Source: Kribbella solani (GTDB lineage Bacteria; Actinomycetota; Actinomycetes; Propionibacteriales; Kribbellaceae). Taken from it: a stretch of 64,000 bases of DNA. Positions 25,733 through 35,565 of this stretch are shown here, piece by piece (position 1 is the stretch's first letter; every line of letters starts with the position of its first letter). The DNA is taken from positions 62,001 to 126,000 of the forward strand of contig NZ_JACHNF010000001.1 in NCBI RefSeq assembly GCF_014205295.1, read 5' to 3'. The translations under genes and the position numbers were made by a program. The notes beneath the pieces are model-generated. The model had not been told where the DNA came from. It was given only the letters and a program-made list of their open reading frames with translations, and searched no databases.

Positions 25733-27259
25733 TTAACCGGCTCCTGGGCTGGTATCACGGACCGTCGCCGGGTAGCGGCGCGGAGTGAAGACCAGCGGGC
25801 CGGCCGGGCGGGGCACGGTTCGGGTCTGCGACGAGCCGATCAGGAGCAGGCAGCGCATGTCAACGGTTGCCGGGTCGAGTTCGGCCAGTGTTGTCACGGT
25901 GATCGCTTCCGCCGGGCCGCCGACGTCACGGCCGACGACGACCGGGGTTTCCGGGGCGCGGTGCTCCAGCAGCAGGTCGCGGGTCGCGGCGACCTGCCAG
26001 GTCCGGGACTTCGACGCCGGGTTGTAGATCGCGATCGCGAGGTCGGCCGCGGCGGCCGCGGTCAGCCGCTGGGCGATCACGTCCCATGGCTTGAGCCGGT
26101 CCGACAGCGACAGCACGCAGTAGTCGTGCCCGAGCGGTGCCCCGACCCGGCTCGCGACGGCCTGCGCCGCGGTCATCCCGGGCAGGACGCGGACGGCGAC
26201 CTCGGCGTACTCCGGGGCGGATGCGACTTCGGTGACCGCGCTGGCCATCGCGAACACGCCCGGATCGCCGGACGACACGACGACCACGGCAGAGCCTTTG
26301 CGGGCCAGGTCGAGCGCGAACGCGGCCCGCTCGGACTCGACCCGGTTGTCCGAGCCGTGCTTGCGCTGCCGGGCGCGGTCCGGGAGCCGGTCGACGTACG
26401 TGGTGTAGCCGATCACGTCGTCGGCACCGGCGATCGCGGCGCGTACCTCCGGGGTCATCCACTCCGGCCCGGCCGGTCCGAGCCCGACGACTGTCACCGA
26501 GCCGTCCTGGGTGTCCCGCGGTGCCGGCGGCGTGAAGGTGTTGTTGATCGGGCTGGGCAGCAGGGCGAGGGAGAAGTACGGGACCTCGTCCGGGTCGACG
26601 TCCGCGAGTGGGGCGGTGCGCTGGGCGTCGGTGGTCGCGCGTTCGACGTACCAGGCCTCGTCGGCCCGGCCGGCCAGTTCGAAGGCTTCGCGGACGCCGG
26701 TGAACGTACGCCCGAGCTTCATCACCGCGGCCGCGTCGGTGGAGCGCAGCCGGTCGGCGAGTACGTCCGGCGGGAGCGTGCCGGGCAGTACGGTGAGGAT
26801 CTCGTCGCGCTCACACAACGGGCGGCCGAGCACCGCCGCCGCGGCGCTGACCGAGGTCACGCCGGGCACGACCTCGCACGGGTACCGGTCGGCGAGACGT
26901 TTGTGCATGTGCATGTACGAGCCGTAGAACAGCGGATCGCCTTCCGCGAGGACGACCACGTCCCGCCCGGCGTCGAGATGCGCGGCCAGGCGGGCGGCGC
27001 AGTCGGCGTAGAAGTCGTCCATCGCGCCTTGGTAACCACCGGGATGATCAGTGGTCTCGGTGGTCAGCGGGTAGACCAGGTGCTCTTCAACCTGCCCAGG
27101 CGTCAGGTACGGCGCGGCGACCGATCGCGCGATGCTCCGCCCGTGCCGCGCACTGTGAAACGCGATCACGTCCGCGGCCCCGATCAACCGAGCCGCTTTG
27201 ACCGTCACCAACTCCGGGTCACCGGGGCCGAGACCGACGCCCCACAACCGGCCGCTCAC
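25733..27259 (-). CDS. cobIJ: Fused precorrin-2 C20- and precorrin-3B C17-methyltransferase (CobI-CobJ)
   Basis: 508 residues from GTG 27259, which overlaps the cobH stop as GTGA. The first half ([46 protein letters not shown]) is CobI/CbiL, methylating precorrin-2 at C20. The second half from about residue 253 ([65 protein letters not shown]) is CobJ/CbiH, doing the C17 methylation and ring contraction. CobIJ fusions are common in actinobacteria. Part of the cobG-cobH-cobIJ operon. Confidence 0.93.
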   Translation of the reverse strand: MSGRLWGVGLGPGDPELVTVKAARLIGAADVIAFHSARHGRSIARSVAAPYLTPGQVEEHLVYPLTTETTDHPGGYQGAMDDFYADCAARLAAHLDAGRDVVVLAEGDPLFYGSYMHMHKRLADRYPCEVVPGVTSVSAAAAVLGRPLCERDEILTVLPGTLPPDVLADRLRSTDAAAVMKLGRTFTGVREAFELAGRADEAWYVERATTDAQRTAPLADVDPDEVPYFSLALLPSPINNTFTPPAPRDTQDGSVTVVGLGPAGPEWMTPEVRAAIAGADDVIGYTTYVDRLPDRARQRKHGSDNRVESERAAFALDLARKGSAVVVVSSGDPGVFAMASAVTEVASAPEYAEVAVRVLPGMTAAQAVASRVGAPLGHDYCVLSLSDRLKPWDVIAQRLTAAAAADLAIAIYNPASKSRTWQVAATRDLLLEHRAPETPVVVGRDVGGPAEAITVTTLAELDPATVDMRCLLLIGSSQTRTVPRPAGPLVFTPRRYPATVRDTSPGAG

Positions 27260-27885
27260 TCTTCCTCGCTCGCGATCGCGTTGATGGCGGCGGCGGTGAT
27301 CGCGCTGCCGCCGCGGCGGCCGCGGACCACCAGGTACTCCAGGCCGAGCTGGTTCGCTGCCAGTGCCTCCTTGGACTCGGCGGCGCCGATGAAGCCGACC
27401 GGGATGCCGAGTACGGCCGCCGGACGTGGCGCGCCGGCGGCGATCAGCTCGAGCAGCCGGAAGAGCGTGGTCGGAGCGTTGCCGATAGCAACGACCGCGC
27501 CGTCGAGGTGGTCGAGCCAGAGATCGACGGCGGCGGCGCTGCGGGTGGTCTGGTGCTGGTGCGCCAGGGCCGGGGTGCGGGGGTCCTGGAGGGTGCAGAT
27601 CACCTCGTTGTCCGCCGGCAGCCGACGGCGGGTGACGCCGGCGGCGACCATCTGCGCGTCGCACAGGATCGGCGCGCCGTTCTGCAGGGCGGCGCGCGCG
27701 TTCTTCACCGAGTTGGGCGACCAGGCCAGGTCCGCGACCAGGTCGGTCATCCCACACGCGTGAATCATCCGAACGGCTACTTGCGCCACGTCCGCCGGCA
27801 GCCCGTCCAGTGCCGCCTCACTCCGGATCGTCGCAAACGACCGCCGGTAGATCTCCGCGCCGTCCCGCACGTACTCGTCACTCAC
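27256..27885 (-). CDS. cobH: Precorrin-8X methylmutase
   Basis: 209 residues from GTG, overlapping cobG upstream and cobIJ downstream by 4 bp each. CobH/CbiC features: [14 protein letters not shown] at the N-terminus, the [12 protein letters not shown] segment with the expected catalytic His, [15 protein letters not shown], and the C-terminal [16 protein letters not shown] with [17 protein letters not shown]. It moves the methyl group from C11 to C12 to form hydrogenobyrinic acid. Confidence 0.95.
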   Translation of the reverse strand: MSDEYVRDGAEIYRRSFATIRSEAALDGLPADVAQVAVRMIHACGMTDLVADLAWSPNSVKNARAALQNGAPILCDAQMVAAGVTRRRLPADNEVICTLQDPRTPALAHQHQTTRSAAAVDLWLDHLDGAVVAIGNAPTTLFRLLELIAAGAPRPAAVLGIPVGFIGAAESKEALAANQLGLEYLVVRGRRGGSAITAAAINAIASEEE

Positions 27886-28970
27886 AACCGCTCCCCGTTC
27901 ACCAGATATCCATCGGGTACAGCTAGCACGTCCACGCTGTCTCCAGTTGGTTTGCCGCAGCGTCGCTCACAGCCGGACAGATGTACTCGCCGGCCTCGCC
28001 GCGTGAGCTGAGGGAGTAGCCGGGCAGCGTCTCCACGTACGTCTGCCAGCGCCTTCGCACAGCCCGGCTGACCCGCGCAGGCCGTGACACCCTCCCAGAC
28101 CGAGTCGGGTGTGGTCACCAGCCCGACGTCCTCCAGCCCAGCGCTGTTCGCAGGTACCACCACCGAACGCCATGGCGTCACCCTGACCTCACTGCCCACC
28201 TGGCTGAGCGCACCGGCCTGTTCCTGCGTCAGACTGCCCAGCGGCACCGTCACGACCAGGGCCGCTCCGTGAACCCCAGCGGTCAACCGCGTGGCAGTCA
28301 TCGGCACTACCTCGTCCGCCGCAAGCCCCAACCGGTTGAGTATCAGCTGCTCGCCGTCGGGGACCTCCGCGATCCGCCACTCCTGGTCGCGAACAGCCAG
28401 AAAGGCATCCGCGACAGCCAGCATCAGGTCAGGTACGTCGGTCCACTCCACCTGCACGGCACGGGTCCCGACGACCAGCAGAGCAGTCCGGTCATCCAGT
28501 GCGCGCACCGCGACATCGGCGCGTACGTCGGCTAGGTCGCCTCGCCCGTCATCCAGTGCGAACAGGAACCGTCCTGGTAGCTCAGCCAGCTCGGGACGGC
28601 CGCACAATGCCTGGTCAAGTGCAGTAGCCACCGGGAGTACGTCGTACGCCGACTGTCCGTCCAGGCCGGAGAGCGGTGACACCAGGATGTTGCGTACGCG
28701 TTCGTGGGCGAGCGACGGGAGCAATCCGGCCGCGAAGAGTCGCTGCGAGAGCTCCGGCGGACCAGCTGCCTTGAGTGCCCGGAGCTGTACGTTGCCGCGC
28801 GACGTCAGCTCCAGACGTCCATCACCTAGGTCAGCAGCGGCTACGCGTAGTACGTCGAGCTGCGAGCAGGTCAGCCGTCCACCTGGTACTCGCACTCGTG
28901 CGAGCCCGCCGTCAGCCGCCTGGTGCACTGCCAGCACACCAGGGCATCGGTCGGCCTCTGTTCTCGCCAC
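27882..28970 (-). CDS. cobG: Precorrin-3B synthase
   Basis: 362 residues from GTG 28970 ([20 protein letters not shown]), chosen because CobG/nitrite-reductase half-domain proteins begin there. [12 protein letters not shown] is a sulfite/nitrite-reductase ferredoxin-like motif; the 4Fe-4S/siroheme cysteines are in [13 protein letters not shown] and [11 protein letters not shown]. CobG uses O2 to make precorrin-3B, marking the aerobic corrin pathway. It starts 10 bp after the upstream MFS stop, so it is likely co-transcribed with that exporter. Confidence 0.92.
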   Translation of the reverse strand: MARTEADRCPGVLAVHQAADGGLARVRVPGGRLTCSQLDVLRVAAADLGDGRLELTSRGNVQLRALKAAGPPELSQRLFAAGLLPSLAHERVRNILVSPLSGLDGQSAYDVLPVATALDQALCGRPELAELPGRFLFALDDGRGDLADVRADVAVRALDDRTALLVVGTRAVQVEWTDVPDLMLAVADAFLAVRDQEWRIAEVPDGEQLILNRLGLAADEVVPMTATRLTAGVHGAALVVTVPLGSLTQEQAGALSQVGSEVRVTPWRSVVVPANSAGLEDVGLVTTPDSVWEGVTACAGQPGCAKALADVRGDAARLLPQLTRRGRRVHLSGCERRCGKPTGDSVDVLAVPDGYLVNGERL

Positions 28971-28980
28971 AGCGGTGATG

Positions 28981-30147
28981 CTACGTGCCCGGAACCTGCT
29001 GTGTTCTGGACCACAGCAGGACCGTGACCGCCAGCACCGCACAGACTCCACCGGCCATCATGACGACCTGCACCGACCACGCGTCCACCACCAGCCCACC
29101 GAGCAGTGCGCCGGCCGACAGCACGGCCTGGAACGAGGAGGTGAACCACACTGTCGCCGCCTCTCGCGACTCCGGTGCAGCCTGAGCGAACATGCTCATC
29201 GAGCAGACCGGTACGCCGCCGTACCCGAGCCCCCAAACCACCAGCAACAGCAACGCACCGCCCGTACTGCGCCCAACGACCGGCATCAGCAACGTCGCTG
29301 TAGCGATCAGCGCAGCACAGGCGGTGAAGGTGATGATCAGGTTGCGCCCGGCGTACAGACCGGCGATGACGTTGCCGATCAGCCCGGCCACACCGTAGAC
29401 GAGCAGGAACAGCCCGATCAGCTCCGGGCGCACTACGTCGCGCAGGAACGGCGTTACGTACGTGTACGTGGCGAAATGCGCTGTGACGATCAGACAGGTG
29501 ACGATGAGCGCGTTGCGGCTGCCGCGGAGCGCCTTGCCCAGTACGGACGCCCGTGTGACCTGCAACGGCGGAAGCGGCGGCACGGTCGTACGTAGCGCGA
29601 CGAGGGCGATCACCGCGAGTACGCCAAGCACGGCGAACGACGTACGCCAGCCGACCAGCTCACCGACGAACGTCCCAGCCGGTACGCCAAGCACTGAACC
29701 GAGTGGCACGGCCGAGAAGATGACAGCAGTCGCTCGGGTAGCCGCGCGCTCCGGGACCAGTCGGCCGGCCAGACCGGCGCCGATCGACCAGAAGCCGCCG
29801 ATAGTCAGTCCGACGAAGAATCTGGCGACCAGCTCAAGCCAGAAGACCGGCGCGGCAGCTGCAAGGAAGCCGGCGGCGGCCAGCAGGACCATAAGCGCGC
29901 AGAGCATCAGCCGGCGGTCCAGACGAGCTGTCGCGAGCGTGACGACCGGAGCGGCAACCGCCGCGACCAGTCCGGGCATGGTCATCAGCCAACCGGTCCG
30001 GCCGGGAGTGAGTGCGAAGTCGGCGCCGATCGGGGTGAGCAGGCCGATCGGGAGGATCTCGGTGGTGACGATCGCGAAGATGCCTAGCGTCACGGCACCG
30101 ACCCCGAACCAGCGAACGGCCGGCCGTGCCTCTGTCAGAACAGTCAT
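28981..30147 (-). CDS. MFS transporter, DHA1 (AraJ/NepI-like) family
   Basis: 388 residues from ATG 30147 (MTVLTEARPAVRWFGVGAVT); an upstream in-frame extension looks untranslated. Twelve helices are predicted, with IVTTEILPIGLLTPIGADFALTPGRTGWLMTMPGLVAAVAAP, the DHA1 start motif, and FVGLTIGGFWSIGAGLAGRLVPE. Such exporters move purines, sugars or drugs. It lies 10 bp upstream of cobG; a link to cobalamin metabolism is possible but unproven. Confidence 0.88.
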   Translation of the reverse strand: MTVLTEARPAVRWFGVGAVTLGIFAIVTTEILPIGLLTPIGADFALTPGRTGWLMTMPGLVAAVAAPVVTLATARLDRRLMLCALMVLLAAAGFLAAAAPVFWLELVARFFVGLTIGGFWSIGAGLAGRLVPERAATRATAVIFSAVPLGSVLGVPAGTFVGELVGWRTSFAVLGVLAVIALVALRTTVPPLPPLQVTRASVLGKALRGSRNALIVTCLIVTAHFATYTYVTPFLRDVVRPELIGLFLLVYGVAGLIGNVIAGLYAGRNLIITFTACAALIATATLLMPVVGRSTGGALLLLVVWGLGYGGVPVCSMSMFAQAAPESREAATVWFTSSFQAVLSAGALLGGLVVDAWSVQVVMMAGGVCAVLAVTVLLWSRTQQVPGT

Positions 30148-30198
30148 GACTCCAGGCAACCGTCCGCGACCGCCCGCGGCTCGCGGTTTCGCGACACT

Positions 30199-30210
30199 GC
30201 GGTCGACCGC
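30199..30210. promoter_or_regulatory. 12-bp palindrome between MFS and DinB genes
   Basis: GCGGTCGACCGC is a perfect palindrome in the 116-bp divergent gap between the MFS gene and the DinB gene, flanked by TCGCGGTTTCGCGA, itself nearly symmetrical. It could be an operator, but GC-rich palindromes occur by chance in this genome and no adjacent regulator is present. Confidence 0.25.
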
Positions 30211-30263
30211 GACCAACCCGTCGTTTTTCCGCGATTGCGGGCCCGTACTGGCAGGATGCGGGC

Positions 30264-30767
30264 ATGGAACCGAGGGACCGGCCGTGGCCGGGCGACGACC
30301 TGAATTTGCCTCAGTCAACAATCGGGTTCTGCCAGTTCATCCAGACGACCGTGGTGAACAAGCTGGCAGGTCTGGACGAGCACCAGGCGCGGGCGACGCC
30401 GCTGAAGAGTTCGCCGGTGATGAGCCCGCTGGGCCTGGTGAAGCACCTGACAGCGGTGCAGCGGCAGCACATCCAGCGGACGATCGGCGGGCAGGACCTG
30501 CCGTCGCTGTGGCGGGACGACGACTACGACTACGAGTTCCGGGTCGGCGCCGACGAGACGATCGCGTCGATCGTCGCGGCGTACGACGCGGAGTGGGAGC
30601 GCTCGCAGACCACGTTGCGCGCGGCGGACTGGAGCGCGTTCGTCGAAGGAAAAGAGGGCCCGGTCCGGGTGGAGCGGTTGCTGCTCGACGTACTGCAGGA
30701 ATCCGCGCGGCACCTTGGGCAGCTCGACGTGCTTCGTGAGTTGATCGACGGCGGTCGCGGGGAGTAA
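30264..30767 (+). CDS. DinB superfamily protein (DUF664)
   Basis: 167 residues from ATG. DUF664 features: STIGFCQFIQTTVVNKLAGLDEHQARAT, SPLGLVKHLTAVQRQHIQRTIGG and VLQESARHLGQLDVLRELIDG, giving three spaced histidines that bind metal in a DinB four-helix bundle. Some relatives are thiol (mycothiol or bacillithiol) transferases; this one has no assigned substrate. It is divergent from the MFS gene, with a GCGGTCGACCGC palindrome between. Confidence 0.85.
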   Translation: MEPRDRPWPGDDLNLPQSTIGFCQFIQTTVVNKLAGLDEHQARATPLKSSPVMSPLGLVKHLTAVQRQHIQRTIGGQDLPSLWRDDDYDYEFRVGADETIASIVAAYDAEWERSQTTLRAADWSAFVEGKEGPVRVERLLLDVLQESARHLGQLDVLRELIDGGRGE

Positions 30768-30813
30768 TCCGGTCCCGCGCGTACACCGTGGTGTACGCGC
30801 GGGACCGGATTGG

Positions 30814-32463
30814 TCAGGAGCCCAGACCGGCCCAGAAGTCGCACTGGTGTTCAGCGCTGAGGTTGACCGGGCCAATGCCACTCTGGTCAGTCGGTGCGAG
30901 TGACAGGCCGCTGATCGACCGTGCGCCGGTGGGGGACCAGTGCGGACGGTTCGGTCCGTTCGGGTTGCCGGTGCGGGCGAACGTCGTCCAGTAGTCGATC
31001 ATCTGGTTCGACAACGTCTGCTGCGTCGCGGACAGCGGTACGTCGTAGCCGCCGAGCCGGAACAGGTACGGCAGCTCGGTAGCATGTGCGGCGCCCTGAC
31101 CGGGCCCTTCGATCGGTGAGTGCTTGTCAGCGAACTCATACGCGTACACCGGCACCCTGCCGGCCGCCTGCTGATCTGTCGCGACCTGCGTGCACGACCA
31201 GATCCGGTCCGTCGTCACAGCGCTCCACGCCGCCGTCGGTGACGCGTACCGGGAGAGCGGGTAGTGCTGCAGGACCTGTGCGGCCTTCGTCGTGCCGACC
31301 ATATCTGCAACGAGCTTCGGGTAGTCCTTGATCTCACCGAACGCGGGCATCCAGCCGTCTGCCTCGTCGTGGTTGTTCCCGGAGATCATCGGCACCCGGT
31401 GGAACAGACCGGCCTTCATTGCCTTCGCCGGGCTGTACGGCGCCACCGCACTACCGCCGTACCCGATCTGGGTGAACTGGAGCATGTCGTCGACCAGCGC
31501 GCCGGCCTGCACCGACCGGAGGCACTGGAGCATCGACTGGCCCGGCTTGCACCCCAGCTCGCTCTTCTTGCTCGCCGCCCAGTCCTTGCCGTTCGCCTGT
31601 ACTCGGCTGACCGGTACCCACGGGGAGTCGGCCTCCTGACCGGGGTACTGGCTGTTGTCGGCCCAGTTGAACGCGCAGGACCCGCTCTGCATGATCGCCT
31701 TGGAGAACAGGCCGGTGGCAGTCGGCGAGGTCAGTTGCGCGCAGACGCTCATGCCGCCGGCGGACTCACCGGCGACCGTCACGTTCCGCGGGTCGCCGCC
31801 GAACGCGCCGGCGTTGCGCTGCACCCATCGCAGTGCCGCCTGCTGATCCTGCAGACCGAACGTGCCCGAGCCCGGCAGCCCCGGGTACCCGAAGAAGCCG
31901 AAGATGCCGAGGCGGTAGTTGACCGTCACCACCACGACGTCACCGCGGGCGGCGAACTTCGACGCCTCGTAGCTGCTGCCGGCGCCGGAGAAGAACCCAC
32001 CGCCGGGAATCCACACCACCACTGCCCGCGGCTTGACGGACGGCTTGGCGGGCGTCGTCACGTTCAGGTACAGGCAGTCCTCGGCGTCCGATCCCTTCGG
32101 CGCCTCCGGGTTCGGTTGCTGCGGGCAAACATTCCCGAGCGCGGACGCCCGTACGCCACTCCAGGCCCGCGCGGCCTGCGGCGCCTTCCACCGCAACGCC
32201 CCGACCGGCGGCGCCGCGTAAGGAATCCCGTCGTACACGACAGATTCCCCAACCGCCTTACCAGCCACCAGCCCTTTATCAGTCCGCACCGGCCCGGTCC
32301 GCACAGCATCTGTCCGCACAGCATCTGTCTGCGCGGCGTCCGGCTGTGCGGCGTCCGGCTGTGCGGCGTCCGGCTGGGCCGCTTCGCCGGCCCCGGCGCC
32401 CACCACCAGCACCCCAACCGGAATCACCGCGGCCGCGATCATCGCCAACAGTCTCTTAGTCAT
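30814..32463 (-). CDS. Secreted type-B carboxylesterase
   Basis: 549 residues from ATG 32463, with GAGG 8 bp upstream. A Sec signal (MTKRLLAMIAAAVIPVGVLV...GEA) is followed by a repetitive linker (units AAQPD and AVRTD, residues 28-62). Catalytic motifs: DCLYLNV, IPGGGFFSGAG (oxyanion), GESAGGMSV (nucleophile Ser), GNNHDEADG (Glu) and GAAHATELPY (His), the cholinesterase-type triad. Extracellular ester hydrolysis is expected. The linker repeat in DNA suggests length variation among strains. Confidence 0.9.
   Translation of the reverse strand: MTKRLLAMIAAAVIPVGVLVVGAGAGEAAQPDAAQPDAAQPDAAQTDAVRTDAVRTGPVRTDKGLVAGKAVGESVVYDGIPYAAPPVGALRWKAPQAARAWSGVRASALGNVCPQQPNPEAPKGSDAEDCLYLNVTTPAKPSVKPRAVVVWIPGGGFFSGAGSSYEASKFAARGDVVVVTVNYRLGIFGFFGYPGLPGSGTFGLQDQQAALRWVQRNAGAFGGDPRNVTVAGESAGGMSVCAQLTSPTATGLFSKAIMQSGSCAFNWADNSQYPGQEADSPWVPVSRVQANGKDWAASKKSELGCKPGQSMLQCLRSVQAGALVDDMLQFTQIGYGGSAVAPYSPAKAMKAGLFHRVPMISGNNHDEADGWMPAFGEIKDYPKLVADMVGTTKAAQVLQHYPLSRYASPTAAWSAVTTDRIWSCTQVATDQQAAGRVPVYAYEFADKHSPIEGPGQGAAHATELPYLFRLGGYDVPLSATQQTLSNQMIDYWTTFARTGNPNGPNRPHWSPTGARSISGLSLAPTDQSGIGPVNLSAEHQCDFWAGLGS
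32278..32382. repeat. 15-bp minisatellite in carboxylesterase linker
   Basis: A run of seven 15-bp units, best conserved as three near-identical GCGGCGTCCGGCTGT copies followed by diverging ones, encodes the AAQPD/AVRTD linker just after the signal peptide. Because units are multiples of three, expansion or contraction keeps the frame. Confidence 0.8.
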
Positions 32464-32532
32464 ACCCGCAGCCTCGCCCACCGACCCGGATCCCCGCCTC
32501 GATCCGAAGACCAGCCCACCTACACCTTTGGT

Positions 32533-33294
32533 CTATGCCTTTGCTTCGCTCCGGCGTAGTAGGTAGGTGTCCATGATCCAGCCCTTGCGTTCGCGGGCCT
32601 CGGCGCGCAACTTCTCGATTTCCGGGGCGACCTCGCGGAGGGGGCCGGAGACCAGTAGTTCGTCGGCGGTGCCGAGGTAGGCGCCCCAGTAGATGGTGGC
32701 GTCCTGGTCGAGGTGTTCGGTGAAGGCGGTTTGGGCGTCGAGCATGACGACGACGTCGTCGGCGTCGGTGGGCCAGCCGGCGGCGAGGCGGCGGCCGGTG
32801 GTGATGTGGATCGGGCGGCCGACCTGGTTCAGGCCGACCCGGTGCCGGGCGGCCAGCGTCGAAACGCTGCTGATGCCGGGGATCACCTCGACCTCGAAGC
32901 TCAGCTCGCCGCGGGCCTGGATGTCGTCCAGGATCGCCAGCGTGCTGTCGTACAGCGACGGGTCGCCCCAGACCAGGAACGCGCCGACCTGGTCCGTGCC
33001 GAGTTCGGTCGCGATCAGGTCCGCGCAGACATCGGCCCGCCGCCGCCGCCAGTCGTCGACGGCCTCGACGTACGCGGGCGTACCGCGGTCCCGCTCCGGG
33101 TCCTTGCCGACGACGACCCGATGGTCCTTCGCGTACCGGCGCAGGATCTCCGACCGGAGGTCGACCAGCTCCTGCTTGACCTCGCCCTTGTCCAGTACGA
33201 AGAACACGTCGACCCGCCGCAGCGCCGACACCGCCTGCATGGTGACCTGCTCGGGATCGCCGGCGCCGATCCCGATCACGATAATCTCGCGCAC
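32533..33294 (-). CDS. cobF: Precorrin-6A synthase (deacetylating)
   Basis: 253 residues from GTG 33294, whose first base is the last base of the zwf stop. CobF features: REIIVIGIGAGDPEQVTMQAVSAL (SAM-methyltransferase start), VWGDPSLYDSTLAILDDI and VIPGISSVSTLAARHRVGLN. CobF methylates C1 with loss of the acetyl group in the aerobic corrin route. It lies about 3.5 kb away from cobGH-cobIJ, coupled to zwf. Confidence 0.93.
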   Translation of the reverse strand: MREIIVIGIGAGDPEQVTMQAVSALRRVDVFFVLDKGEVKQELVDLRSEILRRYAKDHRVVVGKDPERDRGTPAYVEAVDDWRRRRADVCADLIATELGTDQVGAFLVWGDPSLYDSTLAILDDIQARGELSFEVEVIPGISSVSTLAARHRVGLNQVGRPIHITTGRRLAAGWPTDADDVVVMLDAQTAFTEHLDQDATIYWGAYLGTADELLVSGPLREVAPEIEKLRAEARERKGWIMDTYLLRRSEAKA

Positions 33295-34781
33295 TACTCC
33301 CGCCACTCCCGCTCGAACGGCAACCGCCACGCCCGCGGCGCGATCAGCTGGTGGATCGCGTTCGGACCCCACGTCCCGGCCTGGTACGGCTTGGCCGGCG
33401 GCGGGTCGTCCAGCAGCGGCGCGGAGCGATCCCACAGCGACTCGATGCCTTCGGCCGTGGTGAACAGCGTGTGGTCACCGCGCATCGCGTCCAGGATCAG
33501 CCGCTCGTACGCCTCCAGTACGTCCGCCGCGCCGGCCGTCTCCTGGGTGGAGAACTGCATCGACAGCTTCTCCAGCCGCATCCCCGGCCCGGGGCGCTTG
33601 CCGTAGAACGACAGCGAAACCCGGGACGAGTCGGCCAGGTCGAAGGTCAGGTGGTCCGGTCCTTCGGAGCCGACGCCGGAGCCGGCCGGGAACATCGTCT
33701 TCGGCGCCTCCTTGAAGGCGATCGAGATGATCCGCTGACCCTCGGCCATCTTCTTGCCGGTACGCAGGAAGAACGGGACGCCGGCCCAGCGCCAGTTGTC
33801 GATCTCGACCTTGAGCGCGATGAACGTCTCGGTGTCCGAGTCCGGCGCGACGCCCTCCTCGTGCCGGTACCCGGAGTACTGCCCGCGGACCACGCAGCTG
33901 GGGTCGAGCGGCAGCATCGAACGGAAGACCTTGTTCTTCTCCTCCGAGATCGCCCGCGGTTCCAGGGCGGTCGGCGGCTCCATCGCGACGAACGACATCA
34001 CCTGCATCAGGTGCGTGACGACCATGTCCTTGAACGCGCCGGTCGGCTCGTAGAAGGTGGCGCGCTGGTCCAGGCCGAGCGATTCCGGGATGTCGATCTG
34101 GACGTGGTCGATGAAGTTCCGGTTCCAGATCGGCTCGAACAGGCCGTTCGCGAACCGGAACGCGAGGATGTTCAGCGCCGCTTCCTTGCCGAGGAAGTGG
34201 TCGATCCGGAAGATCTGCGACTCGTCGAAGGTTTCGTGGACGAAGTCGTTCAGCTTGATCGCGCCGGCCAGGTCGTCACCGAACGGCTTCTCCATCACCA
34301 CCCGGGCGCGCTCGACCAGACCGGCGTCGCGCAGCATCGCGATCACCGCCTGGGCCGCCTTCGGTGGCACCGACAGGTAGTGCAGCCGGCGGGTGTCCGG
34401 GCCGAGCAGTTCCTCGGCGGCCTTGACCGCGGTCGCCAGCGCCTCCGGCCCGGCGGTCACCGGTACGTAGTCGATCCGCTCCGCGAACTGCGCCCACTCG
34501 TCGTCGCTGATCTTGTGCGTACCGAACGTCTCGACCGCCTTGCGGGCCCGCTCCCGGAACTCGTCGACGGTCAGGTCATCGGTGGCCGTCCCGATGATCC
34601 GCACGTCCGGCGCGAACTTGGACTGCTGCAGGTACGCCAACCCGGGCAGCAGTTTGCGCTTGGCCAGATCACCGGTGGCACCGAACAGCACGATCACATG
34701 CGGCGCCAGCGGCTCCAGATCCCGCCGCGACGGCCGCGACCCGGGCGCCGGGTACGCAATGGTCTGTATACGGTCTGGCAC
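33294..34781 (-). CDS. zwf: Glucose-6-phosphate 1-dehydrogenase
   Basis: 495 residues from GTG (PDRIQTIAYPAPGSRPSRR). NADP-binding GATGDLAKRKLLPGL at about residues 34-48, the active-site RIDHFLGKE at about 190-198 with its catalytic His/Lys, and EKPFGDDL. It makes NADPH and 6-phosphogluconolactone. It is not next to tal/tkt/opcA/pgl here, unlike the usual actinobacterial zwf cluster, so this may be a second, stand-alone copy. Coupled to cobF; pepE lies 49 bp upstream. Confidence 0.92.
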   Translation of the reverse strand: MPDRIQTIAYPAPGSRPSRRDLEPLAPHVIVLFGATGDLAKRKLLPGLAYLQQSKFAPDVRIIGTATDDLTVDEFRERARKAVETFGTHKISDDEWAQFAERIDYVPVTAGPEALATAVKAAEELLGPDTRRLHYLSVPPKAAQAVIAMLRDAGLVERARVVMEKPFGDDLAGAIKLNDFVHETFDESQIFRIDHFLGKEAALNILAFRFANGLFEPIWNRNFIDHVQIDIPESLGLDQRATFYEPTGAFKDMVVTHLMQVMSFVAMEPPTALEPRAISEEKNKVFRSMLPLDPSCVVRGQYSGYRHEEGVAPDSDTETFIALKVEIDNWRWAGVPFFLRTGKKMAEGQRIISIAFKEAPKTMFPAGSGVGSEGPDHLTFDLADSSRVSLSFYGKRPGPGMRLEKLSMQFSTQETAGAADVLEAYERLILDAMRGDHTLFTTAEGIESLWDRSAPLLDDPPPAKPYQAGTWGPNAIHQLIAPRAWRLPFEREWRE

Positions 34782-34830
34782 AAGTTCCTCCCGAGAGCCA
34801 CCGGAACAACCAACACCGGCAGTCTAGGCA

Positions 34831-35550
34831 CTACGGGTGTACGTCGAACCGGGGCGTGACCGTCAGCAACTCGGACAGGTCTGTACCGGTCGCGATCTCC
34901 GTCGGCGCCACGCCCCGCCGGAACAGCCGTGCCCCGGCCGGCAGACCGCCGAGCACCAGCCTGTCGTCGTGCAACCGCAGCCAGGTGCCTTCGCGGATGC
35001 CGAGCACCGGCACGTCGTTCTCCTCCAGGAACTCGGTGATCCGCTTCTCCCGCGTCTCGCCCTGGTGCGTGGAGGTGGGGTCCGGGTCGAGATAGTGCGG
35101 GTTGAGCTGGAACGGCACCAGACCGAGCGTCTCGAACGACGGCGGCTGCACGATCGGCATGTCGTTGCTCGTACGCAGCGTCGGCCCGGCGAGGTTCGTC
35201 CCGGCACTCGACCCGATGTACGGCGTCCCGCCGCGAACGCGCGACCGGATCACCGCGAGCTCACCGCTGTCGTGCAGCGTCTTCACCAGCCGGAACGTGT
35301 TCCCACCGCCGACGAAGATCGCCTGCGCCGATTCCAGCGCCGGCGCCGCGGAGTGCGCTCCGATCACGCGTACGCCGAGTGGCTCCAGCGCGGACCGTAC
35401 GGTCGCGGTGTACCCGTCGTGGTCGGCGAGCGCGTACGGTACGAACACCACCTCGTCGACGCCGGTCAGCACGTCGCGAAGCGCGTCGAGCGCGTGCGCC
35501 AGGAACGGCTGTCCGTGCGTGGCGGAGTTCGAGAGCAGAAGCAGTTCCAC
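34831..35550 (-). CDS. pepE: Dipeptidase E (peptidase S51)
   Basis: 239 residues from GTG 35550 (ELLLLSNSATHG) with GGGGA upstream; a TTG at 35562 is less likely. Motifs: AIFVGGGNTFRLVKTL and the nucleophile elbow GTPYIGSSAGTNLAGPT. PepE cleaves Asp-X dipeptides inside the cell. It lies 15 bp downstream of iclR and next to a divergent peptide-type ABC importer operon, which suggests a shared peptide-use role. Confidence 0.88.
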   Translation of the reverse strand: MELLLLSNSATHGQPFLAHALDALRDVLTGVDEVVFVPYALADHDGYTATVRSALEPLGVRVIGAHSAAPALESAQAIFVGGGNTFRLVKTLHDSGELAVIRSRVRGGTPYIGSSAGTNLAGPTLRTSNDMPIVQPPSFETLGLVPFQLNPHYLDPDPTSTHQGETREKRITEFLEENDVPVLGIREGTWLRLHDDRLVLGGLPAGARLFRRGVAPTEIATGTDLSELLTVTPRFDVHP

Positions 35551-35565
35551 AGAGGTCCCCAAGGG

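Noticed and set aside
28971..30264. Cobalamin riboswitch upstream of the cob genes or the MFS gene
   Set aside because: I found no B12-box-like sequence or multi-stem structure in the gap or before cobG.
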